From Lacinutrix sp. C3R15 (GTDB lineage: Bacteria; Bacteroidota; Bacteroidia; Flavobacteriales; Flavobacteriaceae), in assembly GCF_018860825.1 (NCBI RefSeq), contig NZ_JAHKPZ010000034.1:186001-250000 (forward strand): a stretch of DNA of 64,000 bases, written 5' to 3'. Below the pieces are notes generated by a model. That model searched no databases. It was not told where the DNA came from and saw nothing but the letters and a program-made list of their open reading frames with translations. The stretch's first letter is position 1. Every line of letters starts with the position of its first letter. The position numbers and the translations under genes are program-made. Positions 25,338-34,380 of the stretch are shown one piece after another.

Positions 25338-27764
25338 ATGAAAGCATCAAAAATGACAACAAATCCAGAAACAATTGAAGACATTTCTTTTAACGATTTT
25401 AAAGCTGAAGTTTTAAAAGATTATACTATTGCTGTAACCTCCAGAGAATGCAGTTTATTAGGTCGTCGTGAAGTTCTTACAGGAAAAGCAAAATTTGGAA
25501 TTTTTGGTGATGGTAAAGAAATACCACAACTAGCTTGGGCTAAAGCCTTTAAAAATGGAGATTTTAGATCTGGTTATTATCGAGATCAAACCTTTATGAT
25601 GGCTATTGGTGAACTTACCATCGAGCAATTTTTTGCTGGCTTGTATGCACACACAGATATAAACAAAGACCCAATGTCTGCTGGTAGACAAATGGGAGGA
25701 CATTTTGCTACACATAGTTTAGATGAAAACGGAAATTGGAACAATTTAACCCAACAAAAAAACTCTAGTGCAGATATTTCACCTACTGCTGCACAAATGC
25801 CTCGCTTACTAGGTTTAGCACAAGCCTCAAAAATTTATAAAAATGTTGAAGGTATAGATACCTCTAACTTTTCTGTTAATGGTAACGAAGTAGCTTGGGG
25901 AACCATTGGTAACGCGAGTACTAGTGAAGGTCTGTTTTTTGAAACCATAAACGCTGCTGGTGTTTTACAAGTACCTATGGTAATAAGTGTTTGGGATGAT
26001 GAATACGGAATTTCTGTACACGCAAAACACCAAACTACCAAAGAAAACATTTCTGAAATTTTAAAAGGATTTCAACGTGAAAATAATACTAATGGTTACG
26101 AAATTTTAAGAGTAAAAGGTTGGGATTATCCTAACTTAATAGAAACTTACCAAAAAGCTGGTGAAATTGCCAGAAAAAACCATATTCCTGTTTTAATTCA
26201 CGTTAATGAATTAACACAACCTCAAGGACACTCTACTTCAGGATCACATGAACGTTACAAAGATGCAGAAAGACTTAATTGGGAAGCAGATCATGACTGT
26301 AACCTTAAAATGCGAGAATGGATAATTGCAAATAATTTTGCAACCAAAGAAGAACTTAGAGAAATTGAAAAAGACATAAAAAAGCGTGTTCGCGAAGGTA
26401 AAAAAGCTGCGTGGTCTGCCTATAGCAACCCTATTATTCAAGAACGTAGTGAACTTATTTCGCTTTTAGAAAATATTGCTAATACTAGTGCTAATAAAGT
26501 TTTTATAACTAAACTTAAAAATGATTTAACTGCTATTATAGAGCCAATAAGAAAAGACAACCTTTCTACTGCTAGAAAAGCTTTACGCTATGTAATTAGC
26601 GAAAATTCAGCAGAAAAAACACAACTTGTTAATTGGATAAATAATTATATTAATACCATACAACCTAAATACAGCTCGCATTTATATAGCCAATCAAACC
26701 GTTCTGCTTTACAAGTTGAAGAAGTAAAACCTACCTATGATGCAGATGCTAAAATGGTAGATGCAAGACTAGTAATTAGAGATAATTTTGATGCGCTTTT
26801 TGCCAAACACCCTGAAGTTTTAATTTTTGGTGAAGATGCAGGACATATTGGTGATGTAAACCAAGGTCTTGAAGGCATGCAAGAAAAATACGGTAAATTT
26901 CGTGTTTCTGATACAGGAATTAGAGAAGCTACTATTTTAGGTCAAGGAATTGGGTTGGCTATGCGTGGTTTAAGACCTATTGCAGAAATTCAATACCTAG
27001 ACTATTTATTATACGCATTACAGATAATTAGTGATGATTTAGCTACAGTACACTATAGAACACATGGTAGACAAAAAGCTCCATTAATTATTAGAACACG
27101 TGGGCACAGACTAGAAGGTATTTGGCATTCTGGATCACAAATGGGTGGTATTATTAACCTTGTTCGTGGTATTCATGTTTTAGTACCAAGAAACATGACC
27201 AAAGCTGCTGGTTTTTATAATACTTTACTTGAAAGTGACGAGCCTGCTTTAATTGTAGAATGCTTAAATGGATACAGACTAAAAGAAAAAATGCCAAACA
27301 ATATTGGTGCCTTTAAAACACCTTTAGGTATTGTCGAAACTGTAAAAGAAGGAAATGATATTACTTTAGTTTCTTATGGTTCTACTTTAAATATTGTAGC
27401 TCAAGTTGCTAAAGAATTAGTAGAAGTTGGTATTGATGCAGAAGTTATAGATGTGCAATCTTTACTTCCTTTTGATCTAAATCACGATATTGTTAAAAGC
27501 ATTGAAAAAACAAATCGTCTAATGGTTATTGACGAAGACGTTCCTGGAGGAGCATCTGCTTATATTTTAAACGAAATATTAAATACGCAAAATGCTTACC
27601 AGTTTTTAGATAGTAAGCCTCAAACTTTAACTGCAAAAAGCCATCGTCCTGCTTATGGTACAGATGGTGATTACTTTTCAAAACCATCGCACGAAGATAT
27701 TTTTGAAGCTGTATATCAAGTAATGCATGAGGCTAATCCTAATAATTATCCAAAATTAAGATAA
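25338..27764 (+). CDS. Branched-chain 2-oxoacid dehydrogenase E1, fused alpha and beta subunits
   Basis: The 808-aa protein joins an E1-alpha-type thiamine-diphosphate domain (about residues 10-390, with AGRQMGGHFATHS and NGNEVAWGTIGNASTSEG) to an E1-beta transketolase domain (about 470-790, with LIFGEDAGHIGDVNQGL, YLDYLLYA and TRGHRLEGIWHSGS). It decarboxylates branched-chain 2-oxoacids, or related acids, and passes the acyl group to the lipoyl E2. The fusion is common in Bacteroidota. The start at 25338 follows the promoter. An upstream in-frame codon at 25266 precedes the promoter and would add residues with no family match. Met6 (25353) is an alternative. E2 and E3 are not nearby. Confidence 0.9.
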   Translation: MKASKMTTNPETIEDISFNDFKAEVLKDYTIAVTSRECSLLGRREVLTGKAKFGIFGDGKEIPQLAWAKAFKNGDFRSGYYRDQTFMMAIGELTIEQFFAGLYAHTDINKDPMSAGRQMGGHFATHSLDENGNWNNLTQQKNSSADISPTAAQMPRLLGLAQASKIYKNVEGIDTSNFSVNGNEVAWGTIGNASTSEGLFFETINAAGVLQVPMVISVWDDEYGISVHAKHQTTKENISEILKGFQRENNTNGYEILRVKGWDYPNLIETYQKAGEIARKNHIPVLIHVNELTQPQGHSTSGSHERYKDAERLNWEADHDCNLKMREWIIANNFATKEELREIEKDIKKRVREGKKAAWSAYSNPIIQERSELISLLENIANTSANKVFITKLKNDLTAIIEPIRKDNLSTARKALRYVISENSAEKTQLVNWINNYINTIQPKYSSHLYSQSNRSALQVEEVKPTYDADAKMVDARLVIRDNFDALFAKHPEVLIFGEDAGHIGDVNQGLEGMQEKYGKFRVSDTGIREATILGQGIGLAMRGLRPIAEIQYLDYLLYALQIISDDLATVHYRTHGRQKAPLIIRTRGHRLEGIWHSGSQMGGIINLVRGIHVLVPRNMTKAAGFYNTLLESDEPALIVECLNGYRLKEKMPNNIGAFKTPLGIVETVKEGNDITLVSYGSTLNIVAQVAKELVEVGIDAEVIDVQSLLPFDLNHDIVKSIEKTNRLMVIDEDVPGGASAYILNEILNTQNAYQFLDSKPQTLTAKSHRPAYGTDGDYFSKPSHEDIFEAVYQVMHEANPNNYPKLR

Positions 27765-27785
27765 CCATAAGATTTATATATACTT

Positions 27786-27822
27786 AAAAAAACCTTTCAA
27801 GAAATACTTGAAAGGTTTTTTT
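27786..27822. terminator. Intrinsic terminator after the E1 gene
   Basis: Perfect 16-bp stem (AAAAAAACCTTTCAAG with its complement) and a 5-base loop, followed by a T-run. Confidence 0.88.
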
Positions 27823-27852
27823 TATATTTATAGTAAATCAAACCAACAACAA

Positions 27853-29454
27853 ATGCTTACCAAAAAAGATAAAGAACAGCTTAGAGGAACAATTTTTAGA
27901 CATTTAGATGGTATAGCAACTGCAACAACAACTTTTGCACTACATAAAAAAGGGGTTTTAGATTTTTTACTAAAAAACAAAAATATAAACACAACAGATC
28001 TTGCTGCAACATTTAAAGCTAATGAAGGCTATTTAAACATTGCCTTACGCGTTTTAGCAGCACAAGGTTGGTTGGTACAAGATATAAACAACACTACCAA
28101 TATTGTCTCTTACCAAACCAACCAAAATAGTGAAAAAGCTTTTAAACTAGCACCTTTATATGAAGAAGCTATAAAGTTACTCTCCTATTCGGTTACTTTT
28201 CCAGAAAAACATGTTAGTGCAGATGCCTTTATAGCTTTAGAACGTATTTTTAAAAATTATCAAAAAAGTTTTAATTTACAAGCAAATACAGCAATAGAAC
28301 AACAAGTCTTAAAACATATTGAAGGCTGCATTGTTGCTCCTATAATTGTCATGTTAGGTGTAAATGGTTTGTTTCATAAATACTTTATGGAAGCATCTTT
28401 TACAGCTGAGGAATATCATAAAGACCCAGAAAGTTTTAAAAAAATACTAGATTTCTTTTCACATTTAGGCTGGTTTACTAAAAAGAAAAACACCTACCAG
28501 TTTACAGATCAAGGATTATTTTTTGCAAAAAGAGCAAGTGCGTATGGTGTAACCGTTTCATACTTACCAACCTTTTTACAACTAGACCAATTACTTTTTG
28601 GTAATCCTTTGGTACTAAAAACAAGCGCTCCAGACGAAACCGAAAAACACGTGCATAGAGAAATGAATGTTTGGGGAAGTGGTGGTGCACATGCTACCTA
28701 CTTTAAAGTTATAGACCAAGTAATTATTAAACTCTTTAATAAACCTATTGAAGAACAGCCTAAAGGTATTCTAGATATGGGTTGTGGTAATGGTGCTTTT
28801 ATTAACCATATTTTTGATGTTATTGAACACCAAACATTACGTGGTAAAATACTTGAAGAACATCCATTATTATTGGTTGGCGCAGATTTTAATCAAGCAG
28901 CATTAAAAGTAACCAGAGCCAATTTAATTAAAGCAGATATTTGGGCTAAAGTAATTTGGGGAGATATTGGCAGACCAGATTTATTGGCTAAAGACTTAAA
29001 AGAAGATTATAATATTGAACTTAAAGATTTGCTTAATGTACGTACTTTTTTAGATCATAACAGAATTTGGGAAACCCCTAAAACCATCACCAATAAAACA
29101 AGTTCTTCTTCTGGTGCCTTTTCTAGCCAAGGCAAACGCCTTAGTAATAATTTGGTAGAAGATTCATTACGTGAACATTTGCAAAAATGGAAACCCTATG
29201 TTGAAAAATTTGGCTTGTTAATTATAGAATTACACACAATTAATCCTAAATTTACAGCAACAAATCTTGGTAAAACTGCTGCTACTGCTTATGATGCTAC
29301 GCATGGTTATAGCGATCAATATATTTTAGAAATAGATGTTTTTAATAAAATAGCAACAGAGGTTGGTTTACATCCTGATAACAACTATTTTTCAAAATTT
29401 CCTAATAACAATTTAGCAACAGTAAGTATTAATTTATTAAAAGGGCACAATTAA
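27853..29454 (+). CDS. Class I SAM-dependent methyltransferase, large form
   Basis: The 533-aa protein has an N-terminal winged-helix-like region (RGTIFRHLDGIATATTTFAL) similar to O-methyltransferase dimerisation domains. The SAM-binding domain has motif I ILDMGCGNGAFINHIF near residue 314, an acidic GADFNQAAL segment and IWGDIGRPDLL. The overall look recalls C-methyltransferase domains linked to polyketide synthases (AprA type), but no such cluster is present. The start is set at 27853 because a longer frame from 27808 would begin inside the preceding terminator. It is followed after 1 base by a DUF202 gene. Substrate unknown. Confidence 0.78.
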   Translation: MLTKKDKEQLRGTIFRHLDGIATATTTFALHKKGVLDFLLKNKNINTTDLAATFKANEGYLNIALRVLAAQGWLVQDINNTTNIVSYQTNQNSEKAFKLAPLYEEAIKLLSYSVTFPEKHVSADAFIALERIFKNYQKSFNLQANTAIEQQVLKHIEGCIVAPIIVMLGVNGLFHKYFMEASFTAEEYHKDPESFKKILDFFSHLGWFTKKKNTYQFTDQGLFFAKRASAYGVTVSYLPTFLQLDQLLFGNPLVLKTSAPDETEKHVHREMNVWGSGGAHATYFKVIDQVIIKLFNKPIEEQPKGILDMGCGNGAFINHIFDVIEHQTLRGKILEEHPLLLVGADFNQAALKVTRANLIKADIWAKVIWGDIGRPDLLAKDLKEDYNIELKDLLNVRTFLDHNRIWETPKTITNKTSSSSGAFSSQGKRLSNNLVEDSLREHLQKWKPYVEKFGLLIIELHTINPKFTATNLGKTAATAYDATHGYSDQYILEIDVFNKIATEVGLHPDNNYFSKFPNNNLATVSINLLKGHN

Positions 29455-29455
29455 A

Positions 29456-29719
29456 ATGACAGAAGAAAACAGCTTAACAACAAGAGATTGGCTAGCAATA
29501 GAAAGAACAAAATTAGCAAATGAACGTACTTTTTTAGCTTATTTTAGAACTTTTGTAGTCTTTCTAGGAACAGGACTTGCTATTTTAAAATTAGAACTTT
29601 TTACAGAATTAGAAACTTTTGGAATTCTACTAGTTGCTACTTCTCCAGTAATACTATTTATTGGTATTGTTAGATTATTTTTAGTAAAAAAAACTATTAA
29701 AAAACATTATAAGGTTTAA
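29456..29719 (+). CDS. DUF202 family small membrane protein
   Basis: This 87-aa protein has the DUF202 signature: LAIERTKLANERTFLAYFRT (residues about 13-32) followed by two transmembrane helices, about 33-46 and 55-76. The family is widespread and includes the VTC-associated membrane domain in eukaryotes; bacterial function is unknown. It starts 1 base after the methyltransferase stop, so translational coupling is likely. Confidence 0.85.
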   Translation: MTEENSLTTRDWLAIERTKLANERTFLAYFRTFVVFLGTGLAILKLELFTELETFGILLVATSPVILFIGIVRLFLVKKTIKKHYKV

Positions 29720-29792
29720 TTTACCTATAATAAAAAACAATTTTGTTTAGAATTTTCTAAGATTTAAGAAAATAAAAAACTCCCTTTCTTCA

Positions 29793-30269
29793 ATGAAAAC
29801 AGCTACTGTAAAACAACTTAAAGACGAACTAAAGCATAACTCTACCGAAGAGTTAATGAATCTTTGTTTGCGTTTATCTCGCTTTAAAAAGGAAAATAAA
29901 GAATTACTTACCTATTTACTTTTTGAAGCACATGACGAAGCTGGTTATATTGAAAACGTAAAACAAGAAATTGATTTACAGTTTGAAACCATTAATACAG
30001 ACAGTTATTTTTACATAAAAAAAAGCGTTCGTAAAATATTAAGACTGATTAAAAAGTTTAGCAGATACTCTTTAAAAAAGGAAACAGAAGTAGAGCTACT
30101 ACTCTACTTCTGCCAAAAACTTAAAGATTTTAAACCATCTATACAAAGAAACGTTACACTTATCAATATTTACGATAGACAAATCACTTCGATAAAAAAA
30201 ATCATCTCAGGTTTGCATGAAGATTTACAGTATGATTATAATATGGCTTTAGAGGAACTAGAAGAATAA
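29793..30269 (+). CDS. DUF6155 family protein
   Basis: This 158-aa highly helical, lysine-rich cytoplasmic protein has KQLKDELKHNSTEELMNLCL at the N-terminus and FYIKKSVRKILRLIKKFSRY in the middle, typical of DUF6155 proteins in Bacteroidota. No catalytic motif is seen. Function unknown. It is convergent with the metal-dependent hydrolase group. Confidence 0.75.
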   Translation: MKTATVKQLKDELKHNSTEELMNLCLRLSRFKKENKELLTYLLFEAHDEAGYIENVKQEIDLQFETINTDSYFYIKKSVRKILRLIKKFSRYSLKKETEVELLLYFCQKLKDFKPSIQRNVTLINIYDRQITSIKKIISGLHEDLQYDYNMALEELEE

Positions 30270-30292
30270 TACTATTCTTTATAGGTATTGTA

Positions 30293-30451
30293 TTATGCAA
30301 TGATATAGAATCTATTATTTATACTTCCTTTAAGGGTATTGCATTCGCTTAAATCATCCTGATTATTCTCTAATAGTTTACGAACTTGTTCAAGTGCTTT
30401 TCTTTCTTTAACAACTATAAACAATTCATTAATTTTAGTTTTAAAGTTCAA
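30293..30451 (-). CDS. Possible 52-aa protein overlapping the end of the MBL hydrolase gene
   Basis: A frame from TTG at 30451 (11 bases inside the end of the preceding gene) to TAA at 30293 encodes NFKTKINELFIVVKERKALE, QVRKLLENNQDDLSE and a short tail. The amphipathic, codon-like character and the coupling position suggest a real small gene or the remnant of one. No ATG start exists and I recognise no family. Confidence 0.3.
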   Translation of the reverse strand: MNFKTKINELFIVVKERKALEQVRKLLENNQDDLSECNTLKGSINNRFYIIA

Positions 30452-31118
30452 TACTTTCCCCTATTGCTAACAACATAAGGTCTTTATTTTTATTAAAAAA
30501 CTGTTTTTTAGCATTTTCATGGTCTATTTCTATATAACCAAAAGTATCAAAATGATACCCTAAAACCTTATCGCAATCTACAAAATCACTAGCAAGAATA
30601 GCATCATTAATTCCCATGGTAAAATTATCACCAATAGGTAAAATAGCTAAATCTAACTTGGTTTGCATTGGTATTAATTTCATATCCATAGTTAAGGCTG
30701 TATCTCCTGCTATGTAAATATTTTTATGTTCACTTTCTAACACAAATCCTCCTGGCTGTCCTCCATATTTTCCATCAGGAAAAGATGAAGTATGAATAGC
30801 GTTAACGTATTTAAGATTACCAAAATCAAAATCCCAAGTACCACCATGATTCATTGGGTGACCTTCTAAACCTAAATTTTGAAAGTGTGTTACTATTTCA
30901 AAATTAGAAACGATAACAGCATCTGTGCGTTTTGCAATTGCTTCTACATCAAGAATATGATCTTGATGTGCATGCGTTAATAAAATATAATCTGCTTTTA
31001 GCGTATTTATATCAATATGCGAAGCTTTTGGGTTTCCTGTTATAAATGGATCTACAAGAATGTGTATATCTTCTATTTGAATACCTAAACTGGCGTGACC
31101 GTAAAATGTTATTTTCAT
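30441..31118 (-). CDS. Metal-dependent hydrolase, UPF0173/UlaG-like MBL fold
   Basis: This 225-aa metallo-beta-lactamase-fold protein starts TFYGHASLGIQ and carries LLTHAHQDHILD near residue 48 (HxHxDH with Gln at the fourth position), then AGDTALTMDMKLI near residue 138 and GYHFDTFG. These are features of the UPF0173 subgroup (YtkL/UlaG-like). Its substrate is unknown. It lies downstream of menB and menA on the same strand but is separated by hairpins, so expression may be independent. The first two metal ligands (H, H) and the Asp are present. Confidence 0.85.
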   Translation of the reverse strand: MKITFYGHASLGIQIEDIHILVDPFITGNPKASHIDINTLKADYILLTHAHQDHILDVEAIAKRTDAVIVSNFEIVTHFQNLGLEGHPMNHGGTWDFDFGNLKYVNAIHTSSFPDGKYGGQPGGFVLESEHKNIYIAGDTALTMDMKLIPMQTKLDLAILPIGDNFTMGINDAILASDFVDCDKVLGYHFDTFGYIEIDHENAKKQFFNKNKDLMLLAIGESIEL

Positions 31119-31144
31119 AATTAATTTTTAAAAAAAGTAAATTA

Positions 31145-31184
31145 CAAAAAAAACTCAGACCAATTGTAGAATTTGTCTGAGTTT
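31145..31184 (-). terminator. Intrinsic terminator after menA
   Basis: Perfect 10-bp stem (AAACTCAGAC with GTCTGAGTTT). On the minus strand the stem is followed by a T-run (A-run 31145-31153). Confidence 0.65.
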
Positions 31185-31252
31185 CTCAATCCCCAAAATT
31201 GAAATTAATACTTAGTATTTTTACTTTACCATGAAGTATCAATAGTCTAAAG

Positions 31253-31291
31253 TTAACCATAATTGTTTGATTTACAAATAATTATGGTTAA
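31253..31291. repeat. 12-bp inverted repeat downstream of menA
   Basis: TTAACCATAATT (31253-31264) pairs perfectly with AATTATGGTTAA (31280-31291) around a 15-base loop. It lacks a T-run of its own; it may stabilise the menA transcript end or be a regulator site. Confidence 0.4.
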
Positions 31292-31326
31292 AATTATGCT
31301 TTTTAGCATATTTAACAAGAAACAGA

Positions 31327-32229
31327 TTACAATATGTATCCTATAGCAAAAAGAATAGCTAATAAAAAGGTGCTAAGTGCTACTTTTTTTAGTTCAGGAT
31401 CTAAGTGTACAGGCTCTGTATTATTTTTTACTTTTTTTAGATGTATAAATAAAGGAACAAAAGCTATAAGAAATATTAGATTAAATATGGAGTTATAATA
31501 TAAAATTGCAAAAAGTAAAGACAGAAGCATTGCTGAAACAATTAAAAGATAATGGTATTTTTTAGCTTTTACGCTACCTAATTTAACTACCAAGGTATTT
31601 TTATTTGCTTTTTTATCAGATGCAATATCTCTCATATTATTAAGGTTTAATACTGCAGTACTTAAAAAACCTAAGGTGCAAGCTGGCAAAAAAGTAATAA
31701 AATCTATTTGTTTACTATATAAAAAATAGCCTCCTATTACACTTAGCAAGCCAAAAAACACAAAAACAAAAACATCTCCTAAACCTCTATAGCCATAAGC
31801 ATTGTTTCCCATAGTATATTTAATTGCTGCATAAATAGAAGCTAAGCCTAAAATAAAAAACACCAATGTATATAGTAAGTGACTAGTACCAAAAGCAGCG
31901 AGAATTAATACAAAAGATAAGATAATTGCTATAACAATATTAATTTTTATCCCTTTTAGCATTGCTTTCTCAGAAATTTTTCCGCTTTGTAACGCACGTT
32001 CAGGACCTATTCTATCTTCATTATCTGTTCCTTTTACACCATCACCATAATCATTTGCAAAATTTGATAAAACTTGAAAACTTATGGTAGTACAAATAGC
32101 CAATATAAAAATGGTCCAATTAAAAACGTTATTATAAGCTGCTAATGCCGAAGCAACTATAATTCCGGATAAAGAAAGCGGTAATGTTCTTAATCTTGCA
32201 GCTTCTATCCAATATGAAAAAGTACTCAT
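31327..32229 (-). CDS. menA: 1,4-dihydroxy-2-naphthoate polyprenyltransferase
   Basis: MenA attaches the polyprenyl chain to 1,4-dihydroxy-2-naphthoate in the inner membrane, the step before the final methylation of menaquinone. The 300-aa protein has about eight or nine hydrophobic segments. The first aspartate-rich motif is NFANDYGDGVKGTDNEDR near residue 57 and the second is NNMRDIASDKKANKNTL near residue 195, both matching the UbiA superfamily MenA branch. It lies 3 bases after menB and is surely cotranscribed with it. Confidence 0.94.
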   Translation of the reverse strand: MSTFSYWIEAARLRTLPLSLSGIIVASALAAYNNVFNWTIFILAICTTISFQVLSNFANDYGDGVKGTDNEDRIGPERALQSGKISEKAMLKGIKINIVIAIILSFVLILAAFGTSHLLYTLVFFILGLASIYAAIKYTMGNNAYGYRGLGDVFVFVFFGLLSVIGGYFLYSKQIDFITFLPACTLGFLSTAVLNLNNMRDIASDKKANKNTLVVKLGSVKAKKYHYLLIVSAMLLSLLFAILYYNSIFNLIFLIAFVPLFIHLKKVKNNTEPVHLDPELKKVALSTFLLAILFAIGYIL

Positions 32230-32232
32230 AGA

Positions 32233-33072
32233 TTATGGTATCCACTTTTTAGGAAAGTTAGGCTTGCGCTTTTCAAGAAAAGCATCACGACCTTCTTTGG
32301 CTTCGTCTGTCATATAAGCTAAACGTGTAGCTTCACCAGCAAATACTTGTTGACCAACCATACCATCATCTGTTAAATTCATTGCAAATTTTAACATTTT
32401 AATAGATGTAGGTGATTTTTCTAATATTTCTTGCGCCCAATTATAAGCAGTTTCTTCTAATTCTTCATGAGGAATAACAGCATTTACCATTCCCATTTCA
32501 TAGGCTTCTTGTGCAGAATAATTTCTTCCTAAGAAAAAGATTTCACGTGCTTTTTTCTGACCAACCATTTTGGCTAAATATGCAGAACCATAGCCTCCAT
32601 CAAAACTAGTAACATCTGCATCTGTTTGTTTAAAAATAGCGTGTTCTTTACTTGCTAAAGTTAAATCGCAAACCACATGTAAACTATGACCTCCTCCAAC
32701 TGCCCAACCAGGAACAACTGCAATTACTGCTTTTGGCATAAAGCGAATTAAACGTTGTACTTCTAGAATATTTAATCTGTGGTAACCATCATCTCCTACA
32801 TATCCTTGATGCCCTCTTGCTTTTTGATCGCCTCCAGAGCAAAAACTCCAAATACCATCTTTAGTAGAAGGACCTTCTGCAGATAATAAAACTACACCTA
32901 TACTAGTATCTTCTCCTGCATCATAAAATGCATCATATAATTCTTTAGTGGTTTTGGGTCTAAATGCATTTCTTACATTTGGCCTGTTAAAAGCAATTCT
33001 TGCAACTCCATTACATTTTTTATAGGTAATGTCTTCGTACTCTTTAGCTGTTTCCCAGTTTAATTGACTCAT
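32233..33072 (-). CDS. menB: 1,4-dihydroxy-2-naphthoyl-CoA synthase
   Basis: MenB closes the second ring of the naphthoquinone from o-succinylbenzoyl-CoA. I start at 33072 (MSQLNWETAKEY, 279 aa); an ATG at 33114 would add 14 residues unlike the family. The crotonase fold shows WSFCSGGDQKARG near residue 82, the oxyanion-hole region GWAVGGGHSLHVVCD near residue 122 and SFDGGYGSAYLA near residue 155, and the C-terminal FLEKRKPNF is typical. First gene of the menB-menA pair. Confidence 0.95.
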   Translation of the reverse strand: MSQLNWETAKEYEDITYKKCNGVARIAFNRPNVRNAFRPKTTKELYDAFYDAGEDTSIGVVLLSAEGPSTKDGIWSFCSGGDQKARGHQGYVGDDGYHRLNILEVQRLIRFMPKAVIAVVPGWAVGGGHSLHVVCDLTLASKEHAIFKQTDADVTSFDGGYGSAYLAKMVGQKKAREIFFLGRNYSAQEAYEMGMVNAVIPHEELEETAYNWAQEILEKSPTSIKMLKFAMNLTDDGMVGQQVFAGEATRLAYMTDEAKEGRDAFLEKRKPNFPKKWIP

Positions 33073-33338
33073 ATTTTTTTTTTGGTGAGTAAAAATACTA
33101 TTTTTTTTTAACACTGTTACAACTTAAAAATATTGAAAAGTACACTTGATTTTTGTAAAACACTACAAAACAGAAGGTTAAAAATCATTCAAAATTTAAT
33201 AAAAGCGTATTTTCTTACACAAACATTGTATTTCATCGAACATTTCAAGCATTACATCGTGTATTGCGTATTTGTAATTTTTCAGTTTAAAATTGAAAAC
33301 TACAGCATATAATTTAGCTTAAAATTTAAGGTTAATTA

Positions 33339-33761
33339 ATGAAGTTATCTAATACCAAATACAATCAATTAATAAAAAATGCTTTTAAAACAGGTTTTGG
33401 CATGGTGTATTGCTTTGATAATTTTATTGTAACCGAAATAAATGAAGGGGTTATTTTTGATTTAAACTATTCTAAAGAATTAACAGCATTAATTTTTGAT
33501 TATTATGGACCTAATTATAATTTACATGTAATATCTAATAGAGTAAATAATTATTCTATTGTACCAACATATTGGTTTAATTTTTATAAGAACAAAAATG
33601 CTAACCAATTAAAAAGTGTCTCTTTTGTTTATTATAATGAATTAGCATATTTAAATGCTAAACTAGAAGAAAAATTTATTAAGTGTAAAACAGAATGTTT
33701 TAAAAACTTAGATGATGCTATATGTACCATTTCAAATATACCTAATAGAAAAATTGCTTAA
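33339..33761 (+). CDS. Hypothetical protein, tandem paralogue 1
   Basis: This 140-aa soluble protein is of no family I can name. It has FDNFIVTEINEGVIFDL near residue 26, HVISNRVNNYSIVPTYWF near residue 62 and a C-terminal helix. The fold pattern (strand, helix, strand, SNR, strand) recalls small STAS/SpoIIAA-like regulators of Bacteroidota, but this is only a resemblance. The next gene encodes a clear paralogue with ISNRINQYSINPLGW at the matching place. Both run against the men genes. Confidence 0.6.
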   Translation: MKLSNTKYNQLIKNAFKTGFGMVYCFDNFIVTEINEGVIFDLNYSKELTALIFDYYGPNYNLHVISNRVNNYSIVPTYWFNFYKNKNANQLKSVSFVYYNELAYLNAKLEEKFIKCKTECFKNLDDAICTISNIPNRKIA

Positions 33762-33935
33762 TACAATTAATAGCGTAATTGTTTAAAGCCCTGATTATAG
33801 ATAGAACCTCCTAAAAACTAATTATTCTATCTACCAATAGCTTACTTAAATTCCTCAAATCTACCTACCTACTTTTTTCGGTTAAATAACATTTATTCGA
33901 AACTACAGATTACTAATAATTTAAATTGGCTATTA

Positions 33936-34373
33936 ATGAAAATTACAGATACTACTTTAAAAGAATTTATAGAAGATGCTCATTTTTTAGAACATGGAAA
34001 CTACTATTTTTTTAAAGATTTTATTGTTTCAGAGATACATGAAGGTGTTGTTTATAACTGGGAAATTTCTCAAGAAATAATAAATATAGCTACTAATTAT
34101 TACAAAAACAGACCTGTTATAAGCTTAATATCTAACAGAATAAACCAATACTCTATAAACCCTTTAGGTTGGCAGCATTTTTTTAAATCTGGAAGGAAGC
34201 TAAATGGTCTTGCTGTTGTATCTTATACTGAAAAATCCTGGGCAAATGTGGCTGTTGAAAAATTGTTTTTTAAATCAAAAATAGAACGCTTCAATAGTAT
34301 TTTTGAAGCTGTAAATTGGGTAAAGACAATTAATTTAGAACAGCAAATTTTATATAAAAAAAACCAAAAGTAA
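33936..34373 (+). CDS. Hypothetical protein, tandem paralogue 2
   Basis: This 145-aa protein is paralogous to the preceding one: FKDFIVSEIHEGVVYNW, SLISNRINQYSINPLGWQHF and EAVNWV align with the first copy without large gaps. Identity is moderate, so the duplication is old. Lysine-rich C-terminus, no signal peptide, no transmembrane helix. It ends 7 bases from the convergent CvfB-like gene. Function unknown. Confidence 0.6.
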   Translation: MKITDTTLKEFIEDAHFLEHGNYYFFKDFIVSEIHEGVVYNWEISQEIINIATNYYKNRPVISLISNRINQYSINPLGWQHFFKSGRKLNGLAVVSYTEKSWANVAVEKLFFKSKIERFNSIFEAVNWVKTINLEQQILYKKNQK

Positions 34374-34380
34374 CAATCTA

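Noticed and set aside
27808-27852. N-terminal extension of the methyltransferase
   Set aside because: Begins within the right arm of the terminator of the preceding gene; the ATG at 27853 is the sensible start.
33339-34373. Toxin-antitoxin pair
   Set aside because: The two small genes are paralogues of each other with a 174-bp gap, not a toxin with a distinct antitoxin.
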